DNA from: Chloroflexota bacterium
GTDB lineage: Bacteria; Chloroflexota; Anaerolineae; Anaerolineales; Villigracilaceae
Length of the DNA: 51,297 nt
Reading direction: 5' to 3'
NCBI GenBank assembly: GCA_016191955.1
Contig: JACPVC010000170.1
Coordinates: 1-51,297, forward strand
A program made the position numbers and the translations under genes. Each line of letters opens with the position of its first letter. The first letter of the stretch is position 1. Positions 7,973 through 15,840 of the stretch are shown one piece after another. Under the pieces are notes generated by a model. That model saw only the letters and a list, made by a program, of their open reading frames with translations, made no database searches and was not told the DNA's origin.

Positions 7973-8065
7973 CAATGACTCAACACGAGAGAAAATGACT
8001 GAGTATTCCCCCGTTGGGACTTCCCTCACCTCTGAAAATTCGGTTTTTCGACAGTCTCGTTGGGC
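7967..8065 (+). repeat. attC-like site 1
   Basis: GCCTAAC (7967-7973, overlapping the stop codon of the preceding gene) and GTTGGGC (8059-8065) fit the RYYYAAC ... GTTRRRY ends of attC sites, 99 bp apart, within the usual size range. Partial inner pairing is visible (CAACACGAGA against TCTCGTTG). An alternative right end, TTAGGC at 8129, would make the site longer. No integrase gene is in the window. Confidence 0.4.
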
Positions 8066-8150
8066 AGAATTTTTTATGGGTAAGATCGGTATCCGGCAAA
8101 AAGCAGAGGATACTCGGTCGAATATTTATTAGGCCGCAAGGAGCGAAACC

Positions 8151-8603
8151 ATGTACCACGCCATTGTTCGCAGGAAGATCACCGCAGCGTTCGCAGGGCT
8201 CAGCGCTGGAAGAATTGAATCGATAACAGACGAACTGTCCGCGACCGCCGTGCACTACTTCGTAGGTACACATGCACTCTCCGGAACACGTCGAACCCCA
8301 GAAGCCATTCGTGCTTGGTATGAGCGCTTGCTACGTCTTTTGCAAGGAATCAGCTTTACTCTTCATGAAGTGAGAGTCTCGGGGTGGCCGTGGCGCACGC
8401 AAGTAGAGGCCATCTGGACTGAGACAAACTACGGAACAGATGGAGTGAAAACGTCCGCTGAAGGCGTCAACCTGATTGAGGTGAGGTGGGGCCGCGTAAC
8501 CAGTGTTCGCATCTACCCAGATACGGCAGCACTGGAACGCACGCTGCAACGCATAGCCGCGAAGGGCACGACAGAGGCGCTAGCGAGCCCAATCATATCC
8601 TGA
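8151..8603 (+). CDS. NTF2-like / SnoaL-like domain protein
   Basis: 150 residues with a good AAGGAGC site 6 nt before the ATG. A helical start (MYHAIVRRKITAAFAGLSAG) leads into HYFVGTHALSGTRRT and a region with a conserved WYERLLRL, followed by strands (EVRVSGWPWRTQVEAIWTET; GVNLIEVRWGRVTSVRIYPDT). This arrangement is typical of nuclear-transport-factor-2-like alpha+beta barrels, which bind or convert small hydrophobic molecules. No catalytic residues can be assigned. It is a single gene between attC-like boxes (TTAGGC at 8129 and GCCTAAC at 8618) and so a candidate cassette gene. Confidence 0.75.
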   Translation: MYHAIVRRKITAAFAGLSAGRIESITDELSATAVHYFVGTHALSGTRRTPEAIRAWYERLLRLLQGISFTLHEVRVSGWPWRTQVEAIWTETNYGTDGVKTSAEGVNLIEVRWGRVTSVRIYPDTAALERTLQRIAAKGTTEALASPIIS

Positions 8604-8617
8604 GCTTCAATCATGCG

Positions 8618-8665
8618 GCCTAACCCATCAATCGAGAGGCATGCCTCTCATCTCAAACGTTAGGC
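8618..8665 (+). repeat. attC-like site 2
   Basis: GCCTAAC (8618-8624) and GTTAGGC (8659-8665) are exact inverted complements. Between them is a 16-bp perfect palindrome GAGAGGCATGCCTCTC. The whole 48 bp can fold as one bulged hairpin, as attC sites do. It is shorter than most described attC sites. It lies 14 bp after the stop of the NTF2-like gene. Confidence 0.5.
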
Positions 8666-8815
8666 GGGCCAGGCTTATGGTGGCGTTTAGGAGATGGCGT
8701 TGGGTGTGCTGGTTGGAAGGGAAGGATGTGCGCAGGAAAACGGCCGTTTCGACGACGGATGGCAGCCGTCCGCGCTCAGTGCAGGCATCCCCTTCGGGGA
8801 CGATGGCTGCAAGCT

Positions 8816-8822
8816 GTTGGGC
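8816..8822 (+). other. GTTRRRY box opening the LysE cassette-like unit
   Basis: GTTGGGC is the exact complement of GCCCAAC at 9494-9500 after the LysE gene, giving the third matching pair in a row. It lies 28 bp before the GTG start of that gene. Confidence 0.4.
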
Positions 8823-8850
8823 ACTAATAAATTTTCAATGGAGACCAAAC

Positions 8851-9465
8851 GTGATTAAACCAGAATTCCTTCTCGCTTCACTTATTGTTGTGCTTATCCC
8901 AGGAACAGGGGCTGTTTACACAATCACTACTGGGCTTACCCTCAAGTGGAGAGCCAGCATTGCAGCAGCTATTGGATGTACGCTTGGAATTGTTCCTCAT
9001 ATCTTGGCAAGCATTTTAGGGCTGTCAGCGTTACTTAATATGAGTGCGCAAGTTTTTTCGGTGTTGAAGTTGGCAGGGGCTGCATATTTACTTTACCTGG
9101 CATGGAATATGTGGCGTGAAGCAGGAACGCTTGAAATCAATAAAAAATATACAGAAACCAGTGCCGCGCAAATAATCTTAAAAGCGATTGCGATAAATTT
9201 ACTCAACCCCAAATTGACGATTTTCTTCTTTGCTTTTTTGCCGCTTTTCATCTCTAAAAGTTCACCATCTCCCACAATGGAAATGATAACGCTGAGTGTT
9301 ATTTTTATGGGCATAACATTTATCGTGTTTGCGCTTTATGGAATATTGTCGAGCGGAATTAGCGCTTACTTGATGAATTCATCTAAAGCAGTCAAACGAC
9401 TCCAACAAGCATTTGCAGTAATCCTTGCTGGGTTTGCGGTTCAGTTGGCATTGAGTGAAAAATAA
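8851..9465 (+). CDS. LysE/RhtB-family amino-acid exporter, first copy
   Basis: 204 residues from GTG 8851, with AATGGAG 7 nt upstream. Six hydrophobic segments are visible. The family signature near the N-terminus (LIVVLIPGTGAVYTITTGL) and the NLLNPKLTIFFFAFLPLF motif identify the LysE/RhtB superfamily, which exports amino acids or homoserine lactones by proton antiport. The long upstream frame from 8641 has no membrane character and is probably not translated. The gene is AT-rich and flanked by cassette-type boxes. It differs clearly from the LysE gene at 9604 (different helices, only motifs shared), so it is not a recent local duplicate. Confidence 0.88.
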   Translation: MIKPEFLLASLIVVLIPGTGAVYTITTGLTLKWRASIAAAIGCTLGIVPHILASILGLSALLNMSAQVFSVLKLAGAAYLLYLAWNMWREAGTLEINKKYTETSAAQIILKAIAINLLNPKLTIFFFAFLPLFISKSSPSPTMEMITLSVIFMGITFIVFALYGILSSGISAYLMNSSKAVKRLQQAFAVILAGFAVQLALSEK

Positions 9466-9493
9466 GCAAGTTCAAAACCGTCTTGCAAAACTT

Positions 9494-9541
9494 GCCCAAC
9501 AAAGCACGCACTGGGCGCTGGGGACCGCCCGTAGGGCGTGC
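9494..9541 (+). repeat. attC-like site 3 (right end unclear)
   Basis: GCCCAAC (9494-9500) followed by a hairpin GCACGC (9504-9509) / GCGTGC (9536-9541) with inner GGGCG/CGCCC pairing. No clear GTTRRRY right box follows; GTTTAC at 9545 is a poor match. Confidence 0.35.
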
Positions 9542-9603
9542 GCGGTTTACAAGCATTTCACAATGATAAAGTAAAATTGGCGCTTATTATTAAAGGAGAT
9601 GAT

Positions 9604-10239
9604 ATGTTCACATTACCCAACTTGCCTATGTTCCTGCTCGCGGGCCTGATCCTCGTGCTCACTCCCGGCCCGGCCGTTCTTTATATCGTTACCCGCAGTC
9701 TGGATCAAGGCCGCGTGGCTGGATTGATTTCGGTCCTTAGCATTGAAATCGGCAATTCCGTGCATGTCCTGGCCGCCGCGCTCGGCTTGTCTGCCATTCT
9801 GATGTCGTCTGCGCTGGCGTTTATGATAATCAAATATTTAGGAGCGGCTTACCTGATTTATCTGGGCATCCGTCGTCTGTTTACGAACATACCGCACGAG
9901 TCGATAGCGCCTGCCAAGCCTCAGAGCCTGCGCCGTATTTTTGCGCAAGGAGTCCTCGTAGCTGTTCTTAATCCCAAGACTGCACTTTTCTTCCTCGCTT
10001 TCCTGCCGCAATTCGTGGATCCGGCGCAGGGTTCAATCGCTGGGCAATTTTTGACGCTTGGCGGGTTGCTGGTGCTGATGGCATTTGTCACAGACACAAT
10101 GTTTGCGTTATTAGCGAGTACGTTCAACCAATGGTTCAAACGGACGCCATCGCTTCTTCATGCTGACCGGTATGTGGTGGGGAGTATTTACATCGGCTTG
10201 GGAGTGACTGCCGCGTTGACCGACGCCAAACAGCATTGA
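9604..10239 (+). CDS. LysE/RhtB-family amino-acid exporter, second copy
   Basis: 211 residues from ATG 9604 with AAAGGAG 5 nt before it. The signature LAGLILVLTPGPAVLYIVTRSL, followed by GNSVHVLAAALGLSAIL and AVLNPKTALFFLAFLPQFVDP, is diagnostic of LysE/RhtB exporters. Six membrane helices are expected. It probably expels amino acids or similar small zwitterions. Codon usage is more GC-rich than the preceding LysE gene and like the chromosome around it. It lies just outside the cassette-like patch. No operon partner is evident. Confidence 0.9.
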   Translation: MFTLPNLPMFLLAGLILVLTPGPAVLYIVTRSLDQGRVAGLISVLSIEIGNSVHVLAAALGLSAILMSSALAFMIIKYLGAAYLIYLGIRRLFTNIPHESIAPAKPQSLRRIFAQGVLVAVLNPKTALFFLAFLPQFVDPAQGSIAGQFLTLGGLLVLMAFVTDTMFALLASTFNQWFKRTPSLLHADRYVVGSIYIGLGVTAALTDAKQH

Positions 10240-10263
10240 GAGAGGCAAAGGTCCGTGCCCAAT

Positions 10264-10295
10264 CTCCCTGCATTCCATGGATGGAACACAGGGAG
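10264..10295. repeat. Near-perfect 32-bp palindrome before the kinase gene
   Basis: CTCCCTG-ca-TTCCAT-gg-ATGGAA-ca-CAGGGAG. It lacks a T-run and lies 18 nt before the kinase ATG. It could be an operator or leader structure, or the end of the exporter transcript. Confidence 0.6.
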
Positions 10296-10312
10296 GGAAA
10301 GTTAGTTAGATC

Positions 10313-11911
10313 ATGAATATCCATTCCATTCGCTGGCGGCTGCCGGCAAGTTATGCAGTCATTGTACTGCTTGCGACATTGTCGCTTGGCTCTGTGATGA
10401 TGCTTGTACTGCGGAGCTATTACGTGCGCCAGGAGCAGGAATATTTGCTTGGGAATGCGCTGGCGCTTCAACCCGTTCTGGAAAAAATGCTGCAATACGA
10501 GAAGCGCGAAGAGGTCTTGAAAGACCAGATCACGCCTCTTTCCTTCCTGTCGCGGACTCAAATTCGGCTGCTTGATCTGCACGGAAACATAATCGTCGAT
10601 TCAGGCATCCCTGCACCGAATCAGGTTGTGGCAATTTCCGGTTCATCGGATGCAACGAACACAAAATTTTTTACTCAAACGATTGACGGACCGATCGGTC
10701 CCGCAAGCCTTTTTATTTATTCATCGGGAGAAAGCGCATCGTTGCCAGTTCAAGCGATTGAAGGAATCGTCTCCCCTCCCGGAGAACCCGGTAACATGTT
10801 GGTGGCAGTCAGTGCCTCGCCTTACGGGTATGGGTTCGTCACCAAGGTGGATGGCGATCCATCCCGCCGTTCTTCACAGGTTGTCACCGTCCGACTCAAC
10901 TCGCCGGATGGACCTCCGTTAGGGATGCTCGAATTTTCAAACGGTCCCAGTTACGGGGCTGATGTGATCGGCTCGGTGACCCTGGCATGGCTGATCGCCA
11001 GTATCTTTGCCATTGCCATTGCCGCGCTTGCAGGCTGGTATGCCAGCCGTCAGGTCACCCGCCCGGTGCTTGCGCTCGAACATGCCACCCATGAAATGGC
11101 GCGCGGCGATCTCTCTGTGCGCGTTGACCTGCAAAATGAAAAGCAGCACGAATTTCTATCGCTAGCGCATTCCTTCAACGGGATGGCGGAACAAGTGGAA
11201 CAAACCGTCTCCACGCTGCGTTCTTTTATTTCGGATGCCGCCCACGAATTTCACACCCCGCTGACGGCGCTGCAGACCAACATCGAGTTGGCGCGTGACG
11301 CGATGCTTGCACCGCACGCCAATGCGGATGAAAACGCCTCGGCGCAGACCCGCTACCTGTTGCGCGCCCAGGAACAAAGTCAGCGGCTGGAAGCGTTGGT
11401 GAAGAGCCTGCTTGACCTCTCGCGTGTCGAGTCTGCGGAAGATAAATCCAGTTTTGTCCCCTTGAATCTTTCCGACCTGCTGCGCGAAGTTGCCGAGCAG
11501 TACGCCTCCCGGGCGGAGCAGTCCAACCGCACCCTGGAACTTGACCTGCCCGATGAGCCAATCGAAATCATGGGCAATGCGATGCAATTGCATCAGGTGT
11601 TTGTGAACCTCCTCGAAAATGCCCTCAAATTTACCCGTGACAATGATACGATTCGCCTTTCTGCCACGTCGAAGGAGAAAGATCTTATTATTGAAGTGTT
11701 GGACACGGGCATTGGTATCCCTGCCGACGACTTGTCCAATATGTTCAAGCGCTTCCATCGTGGTCGGAATGTTTCAGATATTGCAGGCAACGGGCTGGGA
11801 CTGGCGATTGTCAAAGCCGTTGTAGAAAGGCATGGCGGGACGGTGCTTGCCCGCAGCATGGGTATTGGCATGGGAAGTACATTTATTGTGACCCTTCCCG
11901 TTCATTTATAA
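10313..11911 (+). CDS. Sensor histidine kinase (HAMP, HisKA, HATPase), orphan
   Basis: 532 residues. The first helix is at about 13-33, then an extracytoplasmic sensor region (about 35-220), a second helix at about 223-245, and a HAMP domain (about 245-298). The dimerisation domain has phospho-acceptor His311 in AAHEFHTPL. The ATPase domain shows NLLENALKFT (N box), DTGIGIP (G1), FKRFHRG (F box) and GNGLGLAIVKAVVERHGG (G2). It is therefore a complete class I kinase. No response regulator is adjacent; the orphan regulator at 645 is the nearest. The sensor domain is not a recognisable family. A GGAGGGAAAG stretch 14 nt upstream is a weak ribosome site. Confidence 0.92.
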   Translation: MNIHSIRWRLPASYAVIVLLATLSLGSVMMLVLRSYYVRQEQEYLLGNALALQPVLEKMLQYEKREEVLKDQITPLSFLSRTQIRLLDLHGNIIVDSGIPAPNQVVAISGSSDATNTKFFTQTIDGPIGPASLFIYSSGESASLPVQAIEGIVSPPGEPGNMLVAVSASPYGYGFVTKVDGDPSRRSSQVVTVRLNSPDGPPLGMLEFSNGPSYGADVIGSVTLAWLIASIFAIAIAALAGWYASRQVTRPVLALEHATHEMARGDLSVRVDLQNEKQHEFLSLAHSFNGMAEQVEQTVSTLRSFISDAAHEFHTPLTALQTNIELARDAMLAPHANADENASAQTRYLLRAQEQSQRLEALVKSLLDLSRVESAEDKSSFVPLNLSDLLREVAEQYASRAEQSNRTLELDLPDEPIEIMGNAMQLHQVFVNLLENALKFTRDNDTIRLSATSKEKDLIIEVLDTGIGIPADDLSNMFKRFHRGRNVSDIAGNGLGLAIVKAVVERHGGTVLARSMGIGMGSTFIVTLPVHL

Positions 11912-11912
11912 T
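11907..11912 (+). promoter_or_regulatory. TATAAT box 7 nt before the GNAT start codon
   Basis: TATAAT ends 7 nt before ATG 11920, with no Shine-Dalgarno sequence between. It overlaps the last codons of the kinase gene. The spacing implies transcription starting at or next to the ATG (leaderless mRNA). Confidence 0.55.
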
Positions 11913-11919
11913 ATTCTTC

Positions 11920-12345
11920 ATGGAATACACAAAAGAAAAATTTACCATTTCCGATGATTCCTCCCGCTTGGACGTCAACGCTATTTGCGATTTTCTCTCC
12001 CGCGCCTATTGGGCAGACAAACGTCCGCGGGATGTGATCGAAAAGTCTATTCAGTTCTCACTGAATTTCGGCGTGTATGACGGTGACAGGCAGATCGGCT
12101 TTGCTCGTGTAGTGACTGACCGCGCCATCTTTGCCTATCTATGTGATGTCTTCATCCACGAAGATTACCGCGGACATGCCCTCGGCAAATGGATGATGGA
12201 ATGCGTGATGGCGCACCCCGACCTCCAGGGTATGAAACGCTGGTGCCTGCTTACTCAAGATGCGCATGGGCTTTACAAACAATTCGGGTTTACAGAACTG
12301 GACGCCCCTTCCCGTTGGATGGAAAAATTCGACCCTTCTAAATAA
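11920..12345 (+). CDS. GNAT-family N-acetyltransferase
   Basis: 141 residues. The acetyl-CoA-binding motif A is present as CDVFIHEDYRGHALGKWMM, with the R-G-x-x-L/I-G-K turn that holds the pyrophosphate. The preceding strand GFARVVTDRAIFAYLCDV and the C-terminal motif LYKQFGFTELDAP are standard GNAT elements. It should transfer an acetyl group from acetyl-CoA to an amine in the cytoplasm; the acceptor is unknown. It starts 8 nt after the kinase stop but has no ribosome site and its own TATAAT box, so it may be transcribed separately. Confidence 0.9.
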   Translation: MEYTKEKFTISDDSSRLDVNAICDFLSRAYWADKRPRDVIEKSIQFSLNFGVYDGDRQIGFARVVTDRAIFAYLCDVFIHEDYRGHALGKWMMECVMAHPDLQGMKRWCLLTQDAHGLYKQFGFTELDAPSRWMEKFDPSK

Positions 12346-12348
12346 CTT

Positions 12349-12524
12349 ACCTTACGCAGCAGTAGGGGCGACCCGTCAAAATTAGTTGGAAACCATGTTG
12401 CGCAAAGGGAGGGTCGCCCTTGGACAAGAAGTCTTTCCGGGTAAAGGGCGACCCTCCCTTTGAGGTTTTGCGGCTTGAAAAGCCCGGACGAGTCGCCCCT
12501 ACGTATAAATCGCGTAACATCAGT
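12349..12524. repeat. MITE-like element with ACCTTACGCA and ACTGATGTTACGC ends, copy 1
   Basis: Left end ACCTTACGCA (12349-12358). Right end, read inverted, ACTGATGTTACGC. Between them are outer arms GTAGGGGCGAC / GTCGCCCCTAC (12362-12372, 12492-12502) and inner arms AAAGGGAGGGTCGCCCTT / AAGGGCGACCCTCCCTTT. The two end sequences recur, in opposite orientation, at 15841-16004. There is no coding capacity. Confidence 0.8.
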
Positions 12525-12569
12525 AAATAAGTTCTAAGATAATTGGGGGATAAGAAAGTACTACCCTAT

Positions 12570-12616
12570 ATAAGGATGCTGGATTAAAATCCCGCCTCTG
12601 TGTAGGTCATCCTTAT
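12570..12616 (+). promoter_or_regulatory. Structured leader before the antiporter gene
   Basis: ATAAGGATG (12570-12578) pairs perfectly with CATCCTTAT (12608-12616). Inside is a small GGATT/AATCC hairpin and an unpaired CCGCCTCTGTGTAGGT. The structure ends 5 nt before the GAAGGAAC ribosome site of the next gene. It does not match a riboswitch class that I can recognise. Confidence 0.4.
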
Positions 12617-12632
12617 TTTCGAAGGAACTCCC

Positions 12633-14597
12633 GTGCTTGAAGAACTCTTTGCCAAACCTGTAGGTTTTTTCCTGATCGTCATGGCGATCATCCTTATTAC
12701 ACCGTTGATCTCGGAGCGCCTAAAATTGCCCGGCATCATCGGTATCATTATTGGCGGCATGTTGATCGGTCCACATGGGTTTGGTTTGCTTGAAGATAAC
12801 GACCGCATCCAATTCCTCTCCACCATTGGGCTGGTTTACCTTATGTTCAGCGCCGGTCTCGAAGTGGACATCAACCAGTTCATGAAAGTCCGCGCGCGGG
12901 CGTTGGTGTTCGGGGTCATCACGTTTACCTTTCCACAATTGATGGGCATGGGCTTGGGCTACATCCTCGGTCTCGACTGGCTCGGCATGATTCTTCTTGG
13001 CTCTGCGTTCGCGTCGCATACTCTCATCGCGTTTCCCATCCTCACGAAACTTGGTGTCACACGCAATGAAGCGGTCGCTGTCACCACCGGCGCAACCGTC
13101 CTTACCGACATTGGCGCGTTCATTGTGCTGGCGGTCGTCCTGGGGGCAGGCAAAGGCGGGTTGAGTTTTGGATACTTCGCCCAGTTGTTTGTTTTGCTTG
13201 CTTTGTTTACTGCCGCCATCATTTTCGGTTTGCCGCGTTTGGGCAAGTTTGTCTTCCAAAAATTAACCGGACGCGCGCTTGAATTTCAATTCGTGATCGT
13301 TGTCCTGTTTGTCGCGGCTTTCTTTGCCGAGGTGATCGGCGTGCATGAAGTAGTCGGCGCGTTCCTTGCCGGGTTGGCGGTTAACTCGATGCTGCCGCGT
13401 CACAGCCCGGTGGCGGGGCATGTGCTCTTCATCGGCGAGTCGTTTTTCATCCCCGTCTTTTTGTTATACAGCGGTCTTATCACCGACCCGTTGACCTTCC
13501 TCAAGAGTCCGCAGACCATCGTGGTTGCCATCGGTGTGACCATCGTCGCCTACGTTTCCAAACTCATCGCCGCCTGGCTCACCGCCAAAATTTACAAATA
13601 CACCAAATCCGAATTCTGGACGGTCTATGGCTTATCCCACGCCCAAGCCGCTGTGACCATCCCAACTTTGGTCATCGGTTTGAATACCGGACTATTTGAT
13701 GCGACGCTGTTCAATGCCGCCATCTTGATGATTCTCCTCACCTCGATCACTTCGCCTCTCATCGTCCAGCGCTTCGCCCCCAACCTTCAAGCTGCCTCAG
13801 CCGAAGATGAGCAGACTCCACTCTTTGGGCGGGTCCTCGTCCCCGTCTCCGAAGCGAACTCTCAAGGGTTGGTGGCTCTCGCAAGCCTGCTTGCCCGCAG
13901 TTCAAAAGGAAAAGTGCTGGCGGTCAGTGTTGCAAAAGATATGGGATCGAACGAAAGCAACAGCTTGATGATGCACAGGGAATTACTGGGCAAGGTCAGC
14001 ACCTCCCTGCATGACCCCGAAGCAGACCTCGAACTGATCCCCCGCCTCGCTGCCACCCATGCGCAAGGAATCCTGCATACGGCGCATGAAGAAAATGCCT
14101 CACTGATCGTCATGGGCTGGCGCGGCAAGCGCACTTTCCGTGAAAGCATCCTCGGTTCTGTGTTGGATGAAGTCATTTGGGGTTCAGATACGCCCGTGGT
14201 CGCTGGAAAACTGTCCCTGCCGTTGAACAGCATGCAGCGGGTGATCTTCATCGTCCCTGCCAAAGCCGTCCCGCCCATCGCCCTGCGCCGCATGTTGGAA
14301 GCCAACCTCGCCATCGCCAAGGCTTTGAACGTCCCTTTGCTTATCCGCGCAGATAAAAGTTACGAGCAGACTTTTGAAGCCTTGTTTGTAGCGATCAGTC
14401 CCGAACAGGACTATAGGCTTGAAGTCCTCAAAGATCAACTCATGCCCGAAAAATTAGAGCACGAAGCCGTGAGTGACTTCATCATTCTGCCCGGTTTCGG
14501 CTCGCGCAAACGCGTTCAAGATACGCTGGGAAATATCCCTGAACAGGTAGCCAAATTCTTCGACGGCAATCTGGCGATATTGCATTTCGATAAATAG
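12633..14597 (+). CDS. Cation:proton antiporter (CPA2) with C-terminal Usp domains
   Basis: 654 residues from GTG 12633, after GAAGGAAC. Residues about 1-390 form 12-13 membrane helices of the CPA2 exchanger type (LPGIIGIIIGGMLIGPHGFG, FSAGLEVDINQFMK, GVHEVVGAFLAGLAVNSMLP). These proteins exchange Na+ or K+ for protons. Residues about 398-530 are a universal stress protein domain (RVLVPVSEANSQGLVALASLLA ... IVMGWRGKRTFRESILGSVLDEVI). The remaining 120 residues look like a second, degenerate Usp-type fold. Usp domains on such antiporters are usually nucleotide-binding regulatory modules. The hairpin leader just upstream suggests post-transcriptional control. Confidence 0.92.
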   Translation: MLEELFAKPVGFFLIVMAIILITPLISERLKLPGIIGIIIGGMLIGPHGFGLLEDNDRIQFLSTIGLVYLMFSAGLEVDINQFMKVRARALVFGVITFTFPQLMGMGLGYILGLDWLGMILLGSAFASHTLIAFPILTKLGVTRNEAVAVTTGATVLTDIGAFIVLAVVLGAGKGGLSFGYFAQLFVLLALFTAAIIFGLPRLGKFVFQKLTGRALEFQFVIVVLFVAAFFAEVIGVHEVVGAFLAGLAVNSMLPRHSPVAGHVLFIGESFFIPVFLLYSGLITDPLTFLKSPQTIVVAIGVTIVAYVSKLIAAWLTAKIYKYTKSEFWTVYGLSHAQAAVTIPTLVIGLNTGLFDATLFNAAILMILLTSITSPLIVQRFAPNLQAASAEDEQTPLFGRVLVPVSEANSQGLVALASLLARSSKGKVLAVSVAKDMGSNESNSLMMHRELLGKVSTSLHDPEADLELIPRLAATHAQGILHTAHEENASLIVMGWRGKRTFRESILGSVLDEVIWGSDTPVVAGKLSLPLNSMQRVIFIVPAKAVPPIALRRMLEANLAIAKALNVPLLIRADKSYEQTFEALFVAISPEQDYRLEVLKDQLMPEKLEHEAVSDFIILPGFGSRKRVQDTLGNIPEQVAKFFDGNLAILHFDK

Positions 14598-14602
14598 CAG
14601 AG

Positions 14603-14688
14603 GTGCGTCGCACCACTCTGGTGAGACGAATCTAGAATGAGGATTCGTCTGCGTAGGTGGATGATTCCACCCGTATGGTGCGACGCAC
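14603..14688. repeat. Cloverleaf-like inverted repeat between convergent genes
   Basis: Outer arms GTGCGTCGCACCA / TGGTGCGACGCAC enclose two inner hairpins: AGACGAATC/GATTCGTCT and GGTGG/CCACC. It separates the convergent antiporter and hydrolase genes and may stop both transcripts, although it lacks T-runs. Confidence 0.75.
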
Positions 14689-14692
14689 TGCC

Positions 14693-15760
14693 TTACTTCA
14701 AATAAATATCAAAGAACGCGATTGTTTGATTCATCGCTTGGGAAAAATATTTCGAGATATTGTGGTTGTCGCCCTCGTACATGTATAAATTCGCGATCTG
14801 ACCATCCTGCCGTGCCAATTCCGCCAGCCGGATAGAAAACTCCACGGGGACATCTTCATCTGCGGTTCCATGATGCAGCTCCAACGGTCCGGAAAGATCC
14901 GTGAGGTAGGAAGTGGCGGAGACGGAATCCCAAAACGTCGGGTTCTGTTCCGGCGTTCCAAACTGTTCGATCCATGAAGTCCGCCAGCCGACGCCACGCG
15001 AACTCGGTGACGGCGTGAAAGAGCCGGTTCGTCGCCAGTTATATAATAGGTCTGGGTACGAGGCGACGACTCCCGCCCAAATGACGCCTGCTTTGACATC
15101 ATCCGAAATGACCATCGCGCGCAGCGTCAAATATCCGCCCATGGAATGTCCCCACATGCCGATCTTTTCCGGATTGACATCAGGATGTTGTTGGAGGGAA
15201 GCGACCGCATTCATCACATCGACCTGATAGCCAGAGCTGCCATACGCGCCGGTTGCCTCGCCTTCAGATTGGTCGTGCCCGCGATAGTCGATGCGGAAGA
15301 CGACATAGCCTGACCTTGCTATTTGGTCGACATAAGCGATGTAGCGTTCAGTGGTTTTGTAAACATCTGGCGGGATATAACCATGATTGAATACGATGGC
15401 AGGGAAACCACCTTTGGGCGGCTCGCCATTTGGGACGGTAAGCAAGGCGTATATTTTCAATCCCTCTGAAAGATAATAGGCATAATAACGCCGGTAATTG
15501 ATCCCGCGCTCCAACTCCTTGACGACGGTGATCTCGCTGCCGGGATAATTCCCATTTCTGAGCGCGATGATGCTCATGGGATGCGGAACCGGTGTTGCAG
15601 TGGGTTCCGGTGTGAAGGTCTCACTCGGTTCGGAGGTAAGTGTTTGCGAAAGAATTTCTGTGAGGGGGATTGGGGTATTCGTAGATATAGGAGTTGCTTC
15701 AGCGGTACAGCCTGTAAGGGCGACAGCTAATACAAGGAACACCGGTAAGAGCTTTTGCAT
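14693..15760 (-). CDS. Alpha/beta-hydrolase lipoprotein (prolyl-oligopeptidase-like / esterase)
   Basis: 355 residues. The lipobox LALTG-type signal ends at Cys18 (VALTGC), followed by a Thr/Pro-rich spacer to about residue 62, so it is lipid-anchored outside the cytoplasm. The alpha/beta-hydrolase domain has an oxyanion region FNHGYIPP, nucleophile Ser206 in GHSMGG, an acid at D301 or D303 (HGTADEDVP) and His333 (EGDNHN). It should hydrolyse an ester or peptide bond; substrate unknown. An AAGGAT site precedes the ATG. A terminator ends only about 24 nt before the start codon, which would stop transcription arriving from upstream, so its own promoter must be very short or attenuation is involved. 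Confidence 0.88.
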   Translation of the reverse strand: MQKLLPVFLVLAVALTGCTAEATPISTNTPIPLTEILSQTLTSEPSETFTPEPTATPVPHPMSIIALRNGNYPGSEITVVKELERGINYRRYYAYYLSEGLKIYALLTVPNGEPPKGGFPAIVFNHGYIPPDVYKTTERYIAYVDQIARSGYVVFRIDYRGHDQSEGEATGAYGSSGYQVDVMNAVASLQQHPDVNPEKIGMWGHSMGGYLTLRAMVISDDVKAGVIWAGVVASYPDLLYNWRRTGSFTPSPSSRGVGWRTSWIEQFGTPEQNPTFWDSVSATSYLTDLSGPLELHHGTADEDVPVEFSIRLAELARQDGQIANLYMYEGDNHNISKYFSQAMNQTIAFFDIYLK

Positions 15761-15783
15761 GTTTTATCCTTGAAATATAGAAA

Positions 15784-15811
15784 ACAAAAAGAGGCAGTCC
15801 CTTACTGCCTC
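15784..15811 (-). terminator. Rho-independent terminator on the minus strand
   Basis: Read on the minus strand: GAGGCAG, loop TAAGGGA, CTGCCTC, then TTTTTG. It probably ends the minus-strand transcript coming from 16428-16021. Confidence 0.85.
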
Positions 15812-15840
15812 TCCGAAAATTTCACTTTATCAAATTAATA

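Noticed and set aside
8641..8850. N-terminal extension of the first LysE protein
   Set aside because: The extension is non-hydrophobic and Arg-rich, starts inside the attC-like palindrome and has no ribosome site; GTG 8851 does.
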